Part shown: one piece after another, positions 51,479 through 59,955 of the stretch
How positions within the stretch are numbered: position 1 is the first letter of the stretch
How the letters are laid out: each line of letters begins with the position of its first letter
Source of the DNA: Actinoplanes oblitus
Lineage (GTDB): Bacteria > Actinomycetota > Actinomycetes > Mycobacteriales > Micromonosporaceae
Assembly: GCF_030252345.1 (NCBI RefSeq)
Contig: NZ_CP126980.1
Location: 388,501-452,500, forward strand
DNA: 64,000 nucleotides
Direction: 5' to 3'
Made by a program: the position numbers and the translations under genes
The notes under the pieces: generated by a model
Told to the model about the DNA's origin: nothing
Databases searched by the model: none
The model's input: only the letters and a program-made list of their open reading frames with translations

Positions 51479-51536
51479 AACAGACAGGTCTGTCTAGTTG
51501 CTGGAACCGACACTAGACAGACCTGTCTGTTATCGT
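51479..51536. promoter_or_regulatory. Paired TetR operators and leaderless promoter
   Basis: AACAGACAGGTCTGTCTAG (51479-51497) and its exact complement CTAGACAGACCTGTCTGTT (51513-51531), 15 bp apart; each half contains ACAGAC-N2-GTCTGT. TATCGT (51531-51536) is 7 nt before ATG 51544 of the TetR gene. The right operator therefore overlaps its -10, giving autorepression; the left one faces the MFS gene. Confidence 0.8.
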
Positions 51537-51543
51537 CAAACGC

Positions 51544-52116
51544 ATGTCAGTCGCGTCACCCCGCCGGTCGGCCCGCGAGCGCCTGCTGGCCGCCGCGGAC
51601 GAGCTGTTCTACGCCGAGGGCGTGCACACCGTCGGCATCGATCGGGTGATCGAGCGGGCCGGCGTCGCCAAGGCCTCGCTCTACTCCGCGTTCGGCAACA
51701 AGGACGGCCTGGTCCGGGCCTATCTGCAGGGCCGGCACGAGGAGCGCAGGGCACGCGTGCTGCGCCGCGTCGAGCAGCACGAGGAGCCACGCGAGCGCCT
51801 GCTCGCGGTCTTCGACGCGCTCGCCGAGTCGGCCGCCAAGCCGGGGTTCCGCGGCTGTGCCTTCTACAACGCCGGCGCCGAGGCCGACCCGCACGGCGTG
51901 GTGCGCGAGGAGGCCGCGGCCAACCGCGCCTGGACCCGCCAGCTCTTCACCGACCTGGCCCGCGCGGCCGGCGCCCCGGACCCGGCCGCGCTCGCCGGGC
52001 AGCTGGTCATCCTCTACGACGGCGCGACCGTCGGGGCCCGCCAGGACCGGGGTCCCGCCGCCGCCGAGCAGGCGCGCCTGATGGCCGCCGCGCTGCTGGA
52101 CGCCGCCACCGCCTGA
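51544..52116 (+). CDS. TetR-family transcriptional regulator
   Basis: 190 aa. HTH: RERLLAAADELFYAEGVHTVGIDRVIERAGVAKASLYSAFGNKDGLVRAYL. The C-terminal domain carries RGCAFYNAGAEADPHGVV, typical of a TetR subgroup near MFS pumps. Leaderless start (TATCGT-N7-ATG). Divergent from the MFS gene with two symmetrical operators between, so a local repressor. A perfect hairpin terminator follows at 52162. Confidence 0.9.
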   Translation: MSVASPRRSARERLLAAADELFYAEGVHTVGIDRVIERAGVAKASLYSAFGNKDGLVRAYLQGRHEERRARVLRRVEQHEEPRERLLAVFDALAESAAKPGFRGCAFYNAGAEADPHGVVREEAAANRAWTRQLFTDLARAAGAPDPAALAGQLVILYDGATVGARQDRGPAAAEQARLMAAALLDAATA

Positions 52117-52161
52117 CGACCGCCGGCACGCGGCGGGCCGCGGCCGGTCCGTCGCCGCCAC

Positions 52162-52189
52162 TTTCCGGTACGCCCACCCGTACCGGAAA
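52162..52189. terminator. Bidirectional terminator between TetR and MFS genes
   Basis: TTTCCGGTAC, 8-nt loop, GTACCGGAAA; followed by CTGGTTTTGCT on the plus strand. Lies between convergent genes. Confidence 0.75.
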
Positions 52190-52201
52190 CTGGTTTTGCT
52201 C

Positions 52202-52434
52202 TCAGTCCCTCGCGGGCTGGTCGAGCGGCTCGGCGATCCGGGTGGCGGGCGCCAGCGGCGACGCGTCGGCCAGCTCGGCGCTCACCTCGGCCTCGTGCGC
52301 CACGAAGTCGCCGCCGGTCGGCGTGCCGCCCGAGCGGGAACGGACCAGTGAGGCCAGGGCGCCGAGGACGGCCATCCCGATCGCCATCCAGAAGACCACC
52401 ACCAGGCCGTCGTGGAACGGATCGGCGATCAGCC
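52202..52434 (-). pseudogene. Frameshifted C-terminal piece of the DHA2 transporter
   Basis: After the premature stop of the MFS gene, a different frame continues [38 protein letters not shown] to a stop at 52202. It supplies the missing last TM and tail. Joining the frames needs one extra C in the C-run (G-run 52435-52438 on the plus strand): FFP-G-stop becomes FFP-RLIADP. It could be a real mutation, an assembly error in a homopolymer, or (least likely) recoding. Confidence 0.8.
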
Positions 52435-53979
52435 GGGGAAGAACTCCAGGCCGGTGAGGGTGGCCGCGTTGTCCGGCGGCAGCGTGCCCAGCACCGACGG
52501 CCCGAGCAGCTCGGCGATCGGGTTGTAGCCCAGGAACGCGGCGAACAGGGTCCCGACCGGCGGGATCCGCGCGGCGTCGGCGGCGACGTCCGCCGGCACG
52601 CCCTGCGCGGTCAGCCCGGCGTGCAGGCTGCCCGGCAGCGAGTCGGACAGGCCGGCCACCATCAGCGAGAAGAAGACGCCGATGGAGAGCACCTGACCGG
52701 CGTTCATGAAGGTGGCCCGCATGCCGGAGGCGGCGCCGCGCATGTTCGCCGGGACGCTGGACATCAGCAGCGAGGTGTTCGGCGCGGAGAACAGGCCGCC
52801 GCCCAGGCCGTTCATGAAGATCAGGGCGGCGAACACCGGGTAGCCGAAGTCGCCCGGGACGAGCAGCAGGCCGGCGAACGAGGCGGCCATCACCAGCAGG
52901 CCGCCGGCCGCGAACGGGCGGGCGCCGAACCGGTCGGAGAGGAACCCGGCGAGCGGGCCGGCCACCAGGAAGCCGATGGTCAGCGGGACCAGGTAGATGC
53001 CGGCCCAGAGCGGGGTCTGCTCGTAGTCGTAACCGTGCAGCGGCAGCCAGATGCCCTGCAGCCAGATGATCAGCATGAACTGCAGGCCGCCGCGGGCCAC
53101 GCTGGCCAGCAGGTTGGCCAGGTTGCCGCCGGTGAACGCGGCGTCGCGGAACAGTCCGAGCGGGAACATCGGCTCGGCCACCCGGGTCTCGATGATCCCG
53201 AAGGCGACCAGCACCAGCGCCCCGCCGATCAGGCCGGCCAGCACCCACGGGTTGGTCCAGCCCTGGGTGTGCCCGCCGTACGGCTGGATGCCGTAGGTGA
53301 TCGCCGCCAGCACCGCGGTGAGGCCGATCGCGAACGTCGCGTTGCCCCACCAGTCGATCTTCGCCGGCCGCCGGACCCCGCTGTCGTGCAGCGACCGGTA
53401 CGCCCAGACCGCGCCGGCGATGCCGAGCGGGATGTTCACCCAGAACACCGAGCGCCAGTCCCACTCGGCCAGCACGCCGCCGGCGACCAGGCCGATGAAC
53501 GAGCCGGCCAGCGCGGAGACGATGTTGACGCCGAGCGCCATGCCGCGCTGCTCGGCGGGGAACGCGTCGGTGATGATCGCGGCCGAGTTGGCCATCAGCA
53601 TCGCGCCGCCGATCGCCTGTAGCACCCGCCAGCCGATCAGCCAGAGGGCGCCGCCCGAGCCGTGGAACGGGTCGACGGACAGGATGATCGAGGTGAGCGC
53701 GAAGATCGCGAAGCCGGCGTTGTAGATCTTGACGCGGCCGTACATGTCGCCGAGCCGGCCCAGCGTCACCACCAGGACCGCGGTGACCAGCATGTAGCCC
53801 ATCAGCATCCAGAGCAGGTAGCTGACGTTGCCCGGGGCGAGCGGGTTGATGTCGATGCCCTTGAAGATGGCGGGCAGCGAGATCAGCACGATCGACGAGT
53901 TGATCGTGGCCAGCAGGTTGCCGAGTGTGGTGTTGGAGAGCGCGACCCACTTGTAGCGCGGATGATCCACGGCGAGCAT
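52429..53979 (-). CDS. MFS transporter, DHA2 family, 3' frameshifted
   Basis: 516 aa to an early stop. 13 TM are visible: [24 protein letters not shown] (TM1), [18 protein letters not shown] (motif A), [21 protein letters not shown] (motif C) and [21 protein letters not shown]. The protein ends TGLEFFPG just before the expected 14th TM, which lies in another frame immediately downstream. ATG 53979 follows TAAATT-N6 (leaderless style). The promoter area carries an AT-rich inverted repeat at 53983-54012. Function of the truncated pump is uncertain. Confidence 0.85.
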   Translation of the reverse strand: MLAVDHPRYKWVALSNTTLGNLLATINSSIVLISLPAIFKGIDINPLAPGNVSYLLWMLMGYMLVTAVLVVTLGRLGDMYGRVKIYNAGFAIFALTSIILSVDPFHGSGGALWLIGWRVLQAIGGAMLMANSAAIITDAFPAEQRGMALGVNIVSALAGSFIGLVAGGVLAEWDWRSVFWVNIPLGIAGAVWAYRSLHDSGVRRPAKIDWWGNATFAIGLTAVLAAITYGIQPYGGHTQGWTNPWVLAGLIGGALVLVAFGIIETRVAEPMFPLGLFRDAAFTGGNLANLLASVARGGLQFMLIIWLQGIWLPLHGYDYEQTPLWAGIYLVPLTIGFLVAGPLAGFLSDRFGARPFAAGGLLVMAASFAGLLLVPGDFGYPVFAALIFMNGLGGGLFSAPNTSLLMSSVPANMRGAASGMRATFMNAGQVLSIGVFFSLMVAGLSDSLPGSLHAGLTAQGVPADVAADAARIPPVGTLFAAFLGYNPIAELLGPSVLGTLPPDNAATLTGLEFFPG

Positions 53980-53982
53980 GGG

Positions 53983-54012
53983 CCAAATTTACATCATCTG
54001 CTTATGTATTGG
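53983..54012. promoter_or_regulatory. AT-rich inverted repeat over the MFS promoter
   Basis: CCAA-N3-TACAT, 9-nt centre, ATGTA-N0/1-TTGG: an imperfect dyad spanning the -10 (TAAATT on the minus strand) of the MFS gene. It is one of the few AT-rich spots in the area. No regulator gene is adjacent. Confidence 0.5.
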
Positions 54013-54085
54013 CCGGGTAGGCACCTGGTTACACTCCGACGCGCGGCACCGGAATCCCCACGAGGCCCGGGGGTCGCCTGGGACC

Positions 54086-54592
54086 ATGCGAAACATGGAC
54101 GAGTTCTGGCTCCACCCGCGGCTGGGGACGGCAACTCGGGACGGCCGGGCGCCACGGCACTACCTGATCGCGCTGCAGCACGCCGTACACACCCTCGACG
54201 CGGACCCGCGCTGGCAGCAGTGGTGGCACCGCAGCGGAATACCGGAGTGCCAGCTCGGCATCGTCACCGAGGGGTGTGACCACCTGCGCCCGAGCGCCGA
54301 CATCCGCCGGGTCGGCGGCCAGCTGCGCGCGAACTTCACCTGCGCGCTGCCGCCGGCCTGCTCGGACGCCGAGCTGATGCGGCGCGCGGTGACCGAGGTG
54401 CGGACCATGTTCGAGGTGATCCGAGAGGCGATGGCCCTGCCCGACCTGCCGCCCGATCCCGAGCCCGCGCCACCGCCGCAGCACGGCCGCGACGACCTGC
54501 CGGTGATCGAGAAGGCGCTCCCGTCGGTGCCCCGGGAACTGGCCGAGCAGGGCTACCTGACCCTCACCCAGGTGCAGAACTTCTTCGGTTGA
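54086..54592 (+). CDS. Hypothetical protein, actinobacterial
   Basis: 168 aa from ATG 54086; ATG 54095 is equally possible. Begins MRNMDEFWLHPRLGTATRDGRAPRHYLIALQHAVHTLDADPRWQQWWHRSGIPECQLGIVTEGCDHLRPS. One acidic/Pro-rich linker (PDLPPDPEPAPPPQ) precedes a short C-terminal helix. No signal or TM, no recognised domain. Three Trp in PRWQQWWH and two Cys are notable. The next gene starts 4 bp later, so probably co-transcribed. Confidence 0.7.
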   Translation: MRNMDEFWLHPRLGTATRDGRAPRHYLIALQHAVHTLDADPRWQQWWHRSGIPECQLGIVTEGCDHLRPSADIRRVGGQLRANFTCALPPACSDAELMRRAVTEVRTMFEVIREAMALPDLPPDPEPAPPPQHGRDDLPVIEKALPSVPRELAEQGYLTLTQVQNFFG

Positions 54593-54596
54593 CCTG

Positions 54597-55283
54597 ATGC
54601 TGCTGTCGATGCTGATGATGAGCGCCGGGCTGTCGATGGGCACCCCGGTCCCGATCACCATCGCCCGGTACGACTTCAACGGCCAGAACGGCCTGGTGCT
54701 CGACGACTCCGGTTTCGGGCACCACCTGCGGATCGTCTCCGGGCACGGCGGCCAGGTCCGGCTGGTGGTGCACGGCACCGGCAACGCCGTCGCCTTCCCG
54801 GCCCACTGCGAGCTGACCGTCTGCCCGCACGTGGCCTTGCAGAGCCCCGGCACCGCCGACCTGAATCCGGGCGCCCGCGACCTCGCGTACGGCGCCGACG
54901 TGCTGCTCGCCCCGGCCGAGACCAGCAAGGGGCAGAACGTCGTGCAGAAGGGTTACTCCAAGACCAGCAGCCAGTACAAACTGCAGATCGACGGTACGGC
55001 CGGCCAGCCCAGCTGCGTGCTGGTGGACGTCCGCCGCCCCGGCATCCGGATGGTCCGCAGCTCGGTGTCGGCCGCCGACGGCCGCTGGCACCGGCTGCGC
55101 TGCGAGCGGGCCGGCAGCCGGTTCGAGATCTACGTGGACGACGTGCTGCGCGGGCGTACCCGGATCCCGGCGGGCCTGGCGGTCGCCAACAACCGCCCGC
55201 TGAGCATCGGCGGCAAGGGCGCCTACCGGGACAACGACCAGTTCAACGGCGCCCTGGACAACGTCTGGGTACGCATCGGCTAA
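54597..55283 (+). CDS. LamG/concanavalin-like lectin domain protein
   Basis: 228 aa. A short hydrophobic N-terminus (MLLSMLMMSAGLSMGTPV) may be a signal. The rest is one LamG-like jelly roll: IARYDFNGQNGLVLDDSGFGHHLRI, KGYSKTSSQYKLQIDG, SAADGRWHRLRCERAGSRFEIYVDDVLRGR, RPLSIGGKGAYRDNDQFNGALDNVWV. Such domains bind glycans or Ca2+. Convergent with the GH18 gene; the stops overlap by 4 bp. Confidence 0.8.
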   Translation: MLLSMLMMSAGLSMGTPVPITIARYDFNGQNGLVLDDSGFGHHLRIVSGHGGQVRLVVHGTGNAVAFPAHCELTVCPHVALQSPGTADLNPGARDLAYGADVLLAPAETSKGQNVVQKGYSKTSSQYKLQIDGTAGQPSCVLVDVRRPGIRMVRSSVSAADGRWHRLRCERAGSRFEIYVDDVLRGRTRIPAGLAVANNRPLSIGGKGAYRDNDQFNGALDNVWVRIG

Positions 55284-56443
55284 CCGGCCAGGGCGGTGAG
55301 CAGCGCGCCGTCCGGGGTGTCGCCGGACAGTTCCCAGGCGAAGACACCGCCCAGCGCCCGGCTCCGGGCGAAGGCCACCTTGCCGCGGATGGTCTCCGGG
55401 GTGTCGTACGACCACCACTGCGTCCCGCACCTGGCGTACGCCGTCCCACCCACCGTGCCGGTCGGCGGGCACCGGGAGGCCAGCACCTTGTAGTCCTCCA
55501 TGCCCTTCTCGTACTTGCCGGGTGCCGGCCCGGTCGCCGCCGTGCCCGGCGCCGGGCTGTGCACACCGGTCCAGCCCCGCCCGTAGAAGCCGACCCCGAA
55601 CAGCAGCTTGGCGGCCGGCACCCCCTGCCCCAGCAGCCGGGACACCGTCGCCTCGGTGCTCGCCCCGGCCCGCGGGATGCCCGGGTAATCGGTCAGCGCG
55701 GAGTGCGGCGCGGTCCGGGCGTCGGCACCGCCGGCCCCGAAGTAGTCGTAGGTCATCGCGCCCAGCCAGTCCGCCTGCGCCGCCGCCGCGGAGTAGTCGG
55801 TGGCCGCGAGCTTTCGCAGGTCACCCGGCACCGCCGCGGTGACCAGCCGGTCCGGGCCGAAGGCGGCGCGCAGCCCGCCGAGCACCCTGGCCAGGGACTC
55901 CCGCCCACTGGTGTCGCAGGTCTGGCCGCACGCGTTCGGGTACTCCCAGTCCACGTCGATGCCGTCGAACAGCCCGGCCCAGCGCGAATCGGTGACCAGG
56001 TCGTGGCAGGACTTCGCGAACGCCGCCGGGTCGGCGGCCGCCGCGGTGAACCCGGCCGACCCGGTCCAGCCGCCGAACGACCAGAGGATCTTGAGCCCGG
56101 GGTGGGCCGCCTTCAGCTTCCGCAGCTGCCCGAAGTTCCCGCGCAACGGGGCGTCGGCGGCGTCGGCGGCCCCGTCCACGCTGTTCGCCGCGGTCACCGG
56201 TTTCTGGTACGCCGCCCACGCGTCACCCACCGCGCAGCGGCCCTGATCCACCTTGCCGAACGCGTACAGCAGATGGGTGAGCCGCGCGGCCTGGACGTCG
56301 GACACCCGGAAGCCGCGCCCGTAGACGCCCCACTCGGTGAAGTACCCGGCCACCACCGGCCCGTCAGGTGCCCGGGGCGCCGGGCGGGCCGGGGCCGAGC
56401 AGGCGGCCAGGAACAGGAGAGTCAGAGCGAGGAAGGCACGCAC
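55280..56443 (-). CDS. GH18 chitinase-like lipoprotein
   Basis: 387 aa from GTG 56443. Lipoprotein signal MRAFLALTLLFLAACSAP (lipobox LAAC). GH18 barrel: VVAGYFTEWGVYGRGF, KILWSFGGWTGSAGF, the catalytic DGIDVDWEYP with the acid E167, LGAMTYDYFG (Met-Tyr-Asp-Tyr) and GGVFAWELSGDT. All DxxDxDxE residues are intact, so it should hydrolyse chitin or related GlcNAc polymers at the cell surface. The open frame upstream of 56443 is not protein-like. Confidence 0.9.
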   Translation of the reverse strand: MRAFLALTLLFLAACSAPARPAPRAPDGPVVAGYFTEWGVYGRGFRVSDVQAARLTHLLYAFGKVDQGRCAVGDAWAAYQKPVTAANSVDGAADAADAPLRGNFGQLRKLKAAHPGLKILWSFGGWTGSAGFTAAAADPAAFAKSCHDLVTDSRWAGLFDGIDVDWEYPNACGQTCDTSGRESLARVLGGLRAAFGPDRLVTAAVPGDLRKLAATDYSAAAAQADWLGAMTYDYFGAGGADARTAPHSALTDYPGIPRAGASTEATVSRLLGQGVPAAKLLFGVGFYGRGWTGVHSPAPGTAATGPAPGKYEKGMEDYKVLASRCPPTGTVGGTAYARCGTQWWSYDTPETIRGKVAFARSRALGGVFAWELSGDTPDGALLTALAG

Positions 56444-56540
56444 CGGCACGAAAGTAGCCGCCGAACCGGGTGATCGGCCCCACGTTCCCCCTATCGTGTG
56501 CCGCGACCCGGCCCGAGCCCGGCTGTGCGATCGTCGAGCC

Positions 56541-58580
56541 GTGGCCGTATTCGCTTGGCGCCGAGTCCTGGGCCGGGCGCGCGCCGTGCTCCGCAGCGCG
56601 CTCATCACCTTCGTGGTGGTGACCGTGACGCTGTGGCTCATGCCCGGCGTGGCCGGCGCCGACATCCTGGACACGCTGAGCCTGGTGGTGCTGGTCGCGG
56701 TGGTCGGCGCGGTGCTGCGGCCGCTGCTGCTGCTCGGCGTCACCGCGCTGGGCGGCTGGGGCGCCATGCTGTTCGGCGTGGTCGCCCAGGTCGCGGTCAT
56801 GGTGGTGGCCCTCGACCTGGATCCGGCGAACCGGATCAGCGGCCTGCCCACCCTGGTCATCGCGGCGATCCTGGCGGTGGTCTTCGCCGCCCTGCTGGAC
56901 TGGATGGTCGACGCCGGCAGCGACGACACGTTCGTCCGGGAGTCGCGGCGGCTGATGCGCGGCGTCCGGCGCCGGGCCGCCAGGCGTGCCGGCGGGCCGC
57001 TGTTCACCATCCGCCGGCCGCGTCCCGGCACCGAGCCGGGCCTGCTCGTGGTGCAGCTCGACGGGGTGGCCGAGCCGGTGCTGCGCTGGGCGATCCGGGC
57101 CGGCAACCTGCCGGTCCTCGGGCACTGGCTGCGCTCCGGCAGCCACACCCTGCGCCGCTGGCACACCGGGCTGCCGTCCACCACCCCGGCGTCGCAGGCC
57201 GGCATCCTGCACGGCGCGTCCCGGCAGATCCCGGCGTTCCGCTGGTTCGAGAAGGAGTCCGGCAAGGTGCTGGTCGCCAACCGGCCCCGGGACGCCGCGG
57301 TGATCGAGCGCCGGCTCAGCGACGGCCGCGGCCTGCTCCGCGACGGCGGCGTGAGCATCGGCAACGCGTTCGGCGGGGACGCCGCCACCAACCTGCTGAC
57401 GGTCAGCCACGCGGCGCTGCCCGGCCGGTCGGCGCGCGGCTGGGCGGCGTTCATGGCCTCGCCCTACGGTTTCACCCGCGCCCTGGTGCTCGGCGTCGCC
57501 GAGGTCGTCACCGAGCTGCACCAGGCCCGGCTGCAGCGCCGGCGCAACCTGCTGCCCCGGGTCAGCCGCTCCGGCGCCTACCTGGCGCTGCGCCCGGCCG
57601 CCATGCTGCTGCGCGACGTGAACGCGTCGCTGGTCGCCGAGCAGATGGCCCGCGGCGTCCCGGTGATCTACTGCGACCTGGTCGACTACGACGAGGTGGC
57701 GCACCACGCCGGCCCGGCCCGGCCGGAGTCGATGCGGCAACTGGAGAGCCTGGACCGGGTGCTCGGCGTGCTGGAGCGGCTGTCGCCCGAGGCGGCCCGG
57801 CGCTACCACCTGGTGGTGCTCTCCGACCACGGGCAGAGCCAGGGCGCCACGTTCCGGCAGCGGCACGGCGAGACCCTCGACCAGGTGGTGCAGCGGCTCA
57901 CCGCCGAGACCGCTGCCGCACCCCGGGAACCGGCCGAGGAACAGGGCAAACGGGAACCGGACCCGAGCCCGGCGGCGGCCCCGCTGCTGGTCCTGTCGTC
58001 CGGGAACCTGTCGCTGGTCTATCTGACCCGCTGCCCGCACCGGGTGCTGCGCGCCGAGATCGAGCGGACCTACCCGCGGCTGATCGCCGGGCTGGCCGCC
58101 CATCCGGGGATCGGCCTGGTGGTGGTCGGTGACGAGCAGGGGCCGATCGCTTTCGGTCCGGGTGGCAGCCATCGGCTGCGGGACGGCGAGGTGTCCGGGA
58201 AGGACCCACTGCTTCCGTACGGCCCGCAGGCGCGCGCCGACCTGCTGCGTCACCAGGAGGCAGCACATGTCGGCGACCTGGTGGTGATCAGCTCGGTGGA
58301 TCCGGAGACCGAGGAGGTCGCCGCCTTCGAGGAGCTGGTCGGCTCGCACGGCGGCCTGGGCGGCTGGCAGACCGACGCGATGCTGGTGCACCCGGCGGCC
58401 TGGACGGTGACCGCCGACCTGGACGGACCGGACGCGGTGCACCGCCAGTTGGTCGAGTGGCTGGAGTTGCTCGGCCTGCGGGAGGCGGCCCGGCCCGCGG
58501 TCGGCGCCGGCGAGCCGATCCACGTCGAGGACCTGGACCGCAACCGGTCACCGCGACTTTCCCCGACCCGGGAGGGTTAG
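56541..58580 (+). CDS. Membrane-anchored alkaline-phosphatase-superfamily protein
   Basis: 679 aa from GTG 56541. Residues 10-125 hold four TM in the phage-holin-4/YvlD-like arrangement (LITFVVVTVTLWLMPGVAGADILDTLSLVVLVAVVGAVLRPLLLLGVTALGGWGAMLF). From residue 175 an alkaline phosphatase/phosphodiesterase core: GLLVVQLDGVAEPVLRWAI (metal Asp), LPSTTPASQAGILHG (nucleophile Thr region), YCDLVDYDEVAHHAGP (D and H ligands) and HLVVLSDHGQSQGATFRQRHGE (DHG and H). It probably hydrolyses a phospho-ester on the cytoplasmic or outer membrane face; substrate unknown. A beta-propeller gene follows 6 bp later. Confidence 0.85.
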   Translation: MAVFAWRRVLGRARAVLRSALITFVVVTVTLWLMPGVAGADILDTLSLVVLVAVVGAVLRPLLLLGVTALGGWGAMLFGVVAQVAVMVVALDLDPANRISGLPTLVIAAILAVVFAALLDWMVDAGSDDTFVRESRRLMRGVRRRAARRAGGPLFTIRRPRPGTEPGLLVVQLDGVAEPVLRWAIRAGNLPVLGHWLRSGSHTLRRWHTGLPSTTPASQAGILHGASRQIPAFRWFEKESGKVLVANRPRDAAVIERRLSDGRGLLRDGGVSIGNAFGGDAATNLLTVSHAALPGRSARGWAAFMASPYGFTRALVLGVAEVVTELHQARLQRRRNLLPRVSRSGAYLALRPAAMLLRDVNASLVAEQMARGVPVIYCDLVDYDEVAHHAGPARPESMRQLESLDRVLGVLERLSPEAARRYHLVVLSDHGQSQGATFRQRHGETLDQVVQRLTAETAAAPREPAEEQGKREPDPSPAAAPLLVLSSGNLSLVYLTRCPHRVLRAEIERTYPRLIAGLAAHPGIGLVVVGDEQGPIAFGPGGSHRLRDGEVSGKDPLLPYGPQARADLLRHQEAAHVGDLVVISSVDPETEEVAAFEELVGSHGGLGGWQTDAMLVHPAAWTVTADLDGPDAVHRQLVEWLELLGLREAARPAVGAGEPIHVEDLDRNRSPRLSPTREG

Positions 58581-58586
58581 TCCGGT

Positions 58587-59801
58587 GTGCGCCTGCGTGA
58601 TCTGACGATCGTCCTGCTCGCCGTGGTTCTGCCGCTGACCGCGGCGCCGGCGGCAGCGGAGATCGCCGCTCCGCCCGCTCCGCCCGCTCCGCCCGCCGTC
58701 CGTGCCGCCCCGGCCACTCGGCCGCTCGGCCCCGCGCTGCCGCCCACGCCGCTGCTCCGGGCCGCGCCCACGTTCAACGGCAGCGTCTACGCCATCGCCC
58801 ACCGCGGCACGGCGGTCTACGTCGGGGGCGAGTTCACCAGCGCCACCTCCGCCGGGCGGACCTATCCGCGGAAACGGCTGGCCGCCTACGACGCGCGCAC
58901 CGGAGCACTGCTGAGCTGGGCGCCACCCGCCGACGGCACGGTACGCGCGCTGGCCGGCACCCTGGACGGGATCTACGCGGCCGGGTTCTTCCACACCGTC
59001 GCCGGCCGGCGGCGTGACGCTGTCGCCCGGCTCAGCCCGGGCGCCGGCCGGCTCGCCCCGTTCGCCCATCAGGTGGACGGGACGCCGTACGCGCTGGCCG
59101 TCGCGAACGGCCGCCTCTACCTGGCCGGCAGCTTCACCGGCGTGGACGGCGAACCGCGCGCCAACCTGGCCGCGTTCTCCCTGGCCACCGGCCGTCTCGA
59201 CGAGACCTGGCAGCCGGCCGCCGACGATCGGGTGCACACCCTCGCGGCCAGCGGCGACCGGATCTATCTCGGCGGCGGGTTCCACACTGTGGACGGTATG
59301 CGCGGCACCCTGCGACTCGCGGTGGCCGACGGGCGTACCGGGGCGATCGACCCCTGGTTCCAGCCGCACCCGGTGGCCGAGGTGACAGCGATAGCCGTGG
59401 ACGGCGCCGGCGTCTACGCGGCCACCGGCGGGCAGGGCGGCCGGGCCGTCGCCTACGCCTTCGACGGCAGGATGCGCTGGCAGCGGGTCTTCGACGGGGA
59501 CGCCACAGCGATCGCCGCGGCCGCCGGGGTGACCTATGTGGGCGGTCACTTCGACAGGGCCTGCCGCACCCCGCGCAACGGCCCGCAGGGCGCCTGCCTG
59601 GACGGCGCCCTGCCTCGAGTCAAGCTCGCCGCGATCACCCCGGACGGCCGGCTCACCGACTGGAACCCGCCGGCCAACGGCGTGATCGGAGTCCGTGCCG
59701 TGGCGACCGGGGCCACCCCGCCCACCCTGGAGGCGGGCGGCGACTTCACCACGATCGACGGCCGCCCGCAGCCCCACTTCGTCGCCTTCACGCGGTCCTA
59801 G
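58587..59801 (+). CDS. Secreted beta-propeller protein (delta-60-type repeats)
   Basis: 404 aa. Signal peptide MRLRDLTIVLLAVVLPLTAAPAAAE, then a Pro/Ala linker. Next come five to seven blades with the recurring VYVGGEFT, IYAAGFFHTV, LYLAGSFTGVDG, IYLGGGFHTVDG, TYVGGHFD and LEAGGDFTTIDG motif, as in delta-60/WD-like surface propellers. GTG 58587 follows GGGAGGG. The TAG stop lies inside the left arm of the CTAG-ended inverted repeat. Probably binds an extracellular ligand; in an operon with the phosphatase-like protein. Confidence 0.82.
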   Translation: MRLRDLTIVLLAVVLPLTAAPAAAEIAAPPAPPAPPAVRAAPATRPLGPALPPTPLLRAAPTFNGSVYAIAHRGTAVYVGGEFTSATSAGRTYPRKRLAAYDARTGALLSWAPPADGTVRALAGTLDGIYAAGFFHTVAGRRRDAVARLSPGAGRLAPFAHQVDGTPYALAVANGRLYLAGSFTGVDGEPRANLAAFSLATGRLDETWQPAADDRVHTLAASGDRIYLGGGFHTVDGMRGTLRLAVADGRTGAIDPWFQPHPVAEVTAIAVDGAGVYAATGGQGGRAVAYAFDGRMRWQRVFDGDATAIAAAAGVTYVGGHFDRACRTPRNGPQGACLDGALPRVKLAAITPDGRLTDWNPPANGVIGVRAVATGATPPTLEAGGDFTTIDGRPQPHFVAFTRS

Positions 59802-59881
59802 CCCGTGTTTCGGAGTCCGCCGTTGCCAGGCGCGCTCTGGGCCACGCCGCAGCCCCGGTCGGACTCCGAAACACGGGCTAG
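59798..59881. repeat. CTAG-ended inverted repeat element (84 bp)
   Basis: Perfect 22-bp arms, 59798-59819 and 59860-59881 (CTAGCCCGTGTTTCGGAGTC... and its complement), with a 40-nt GC-rich centre. One arm recurs at 44981-45002. MITE-like in form. It gives the propeller gene its stop codon and could form a long terminator hairpin. An IS481 remnant lies 75 bp beyond it. Confidence 0.8.
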
Positions 59882-59955
59882 CTGTGACGTCCGGGGACGT
59901 TGGCCAAGGAAGTCTGACCACTCGATCTGTGGGCGGTTGATCCATCTCGCGAACA

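Noticed and set aside
52435..52438. Programmed frameshift in the DHA2 pump
   Set aside because: No slippery heptamer or downstream pseudoknot, and transporters of this family are not known to use recoding; mutation or a sequencing error is simpler.
59798..59881. Intact insertion sequence with 22-bp terminal repeats
   Set aside because: The interior is only 40 nt with no coding capacity; it is at most a MITE-like or terminator element.
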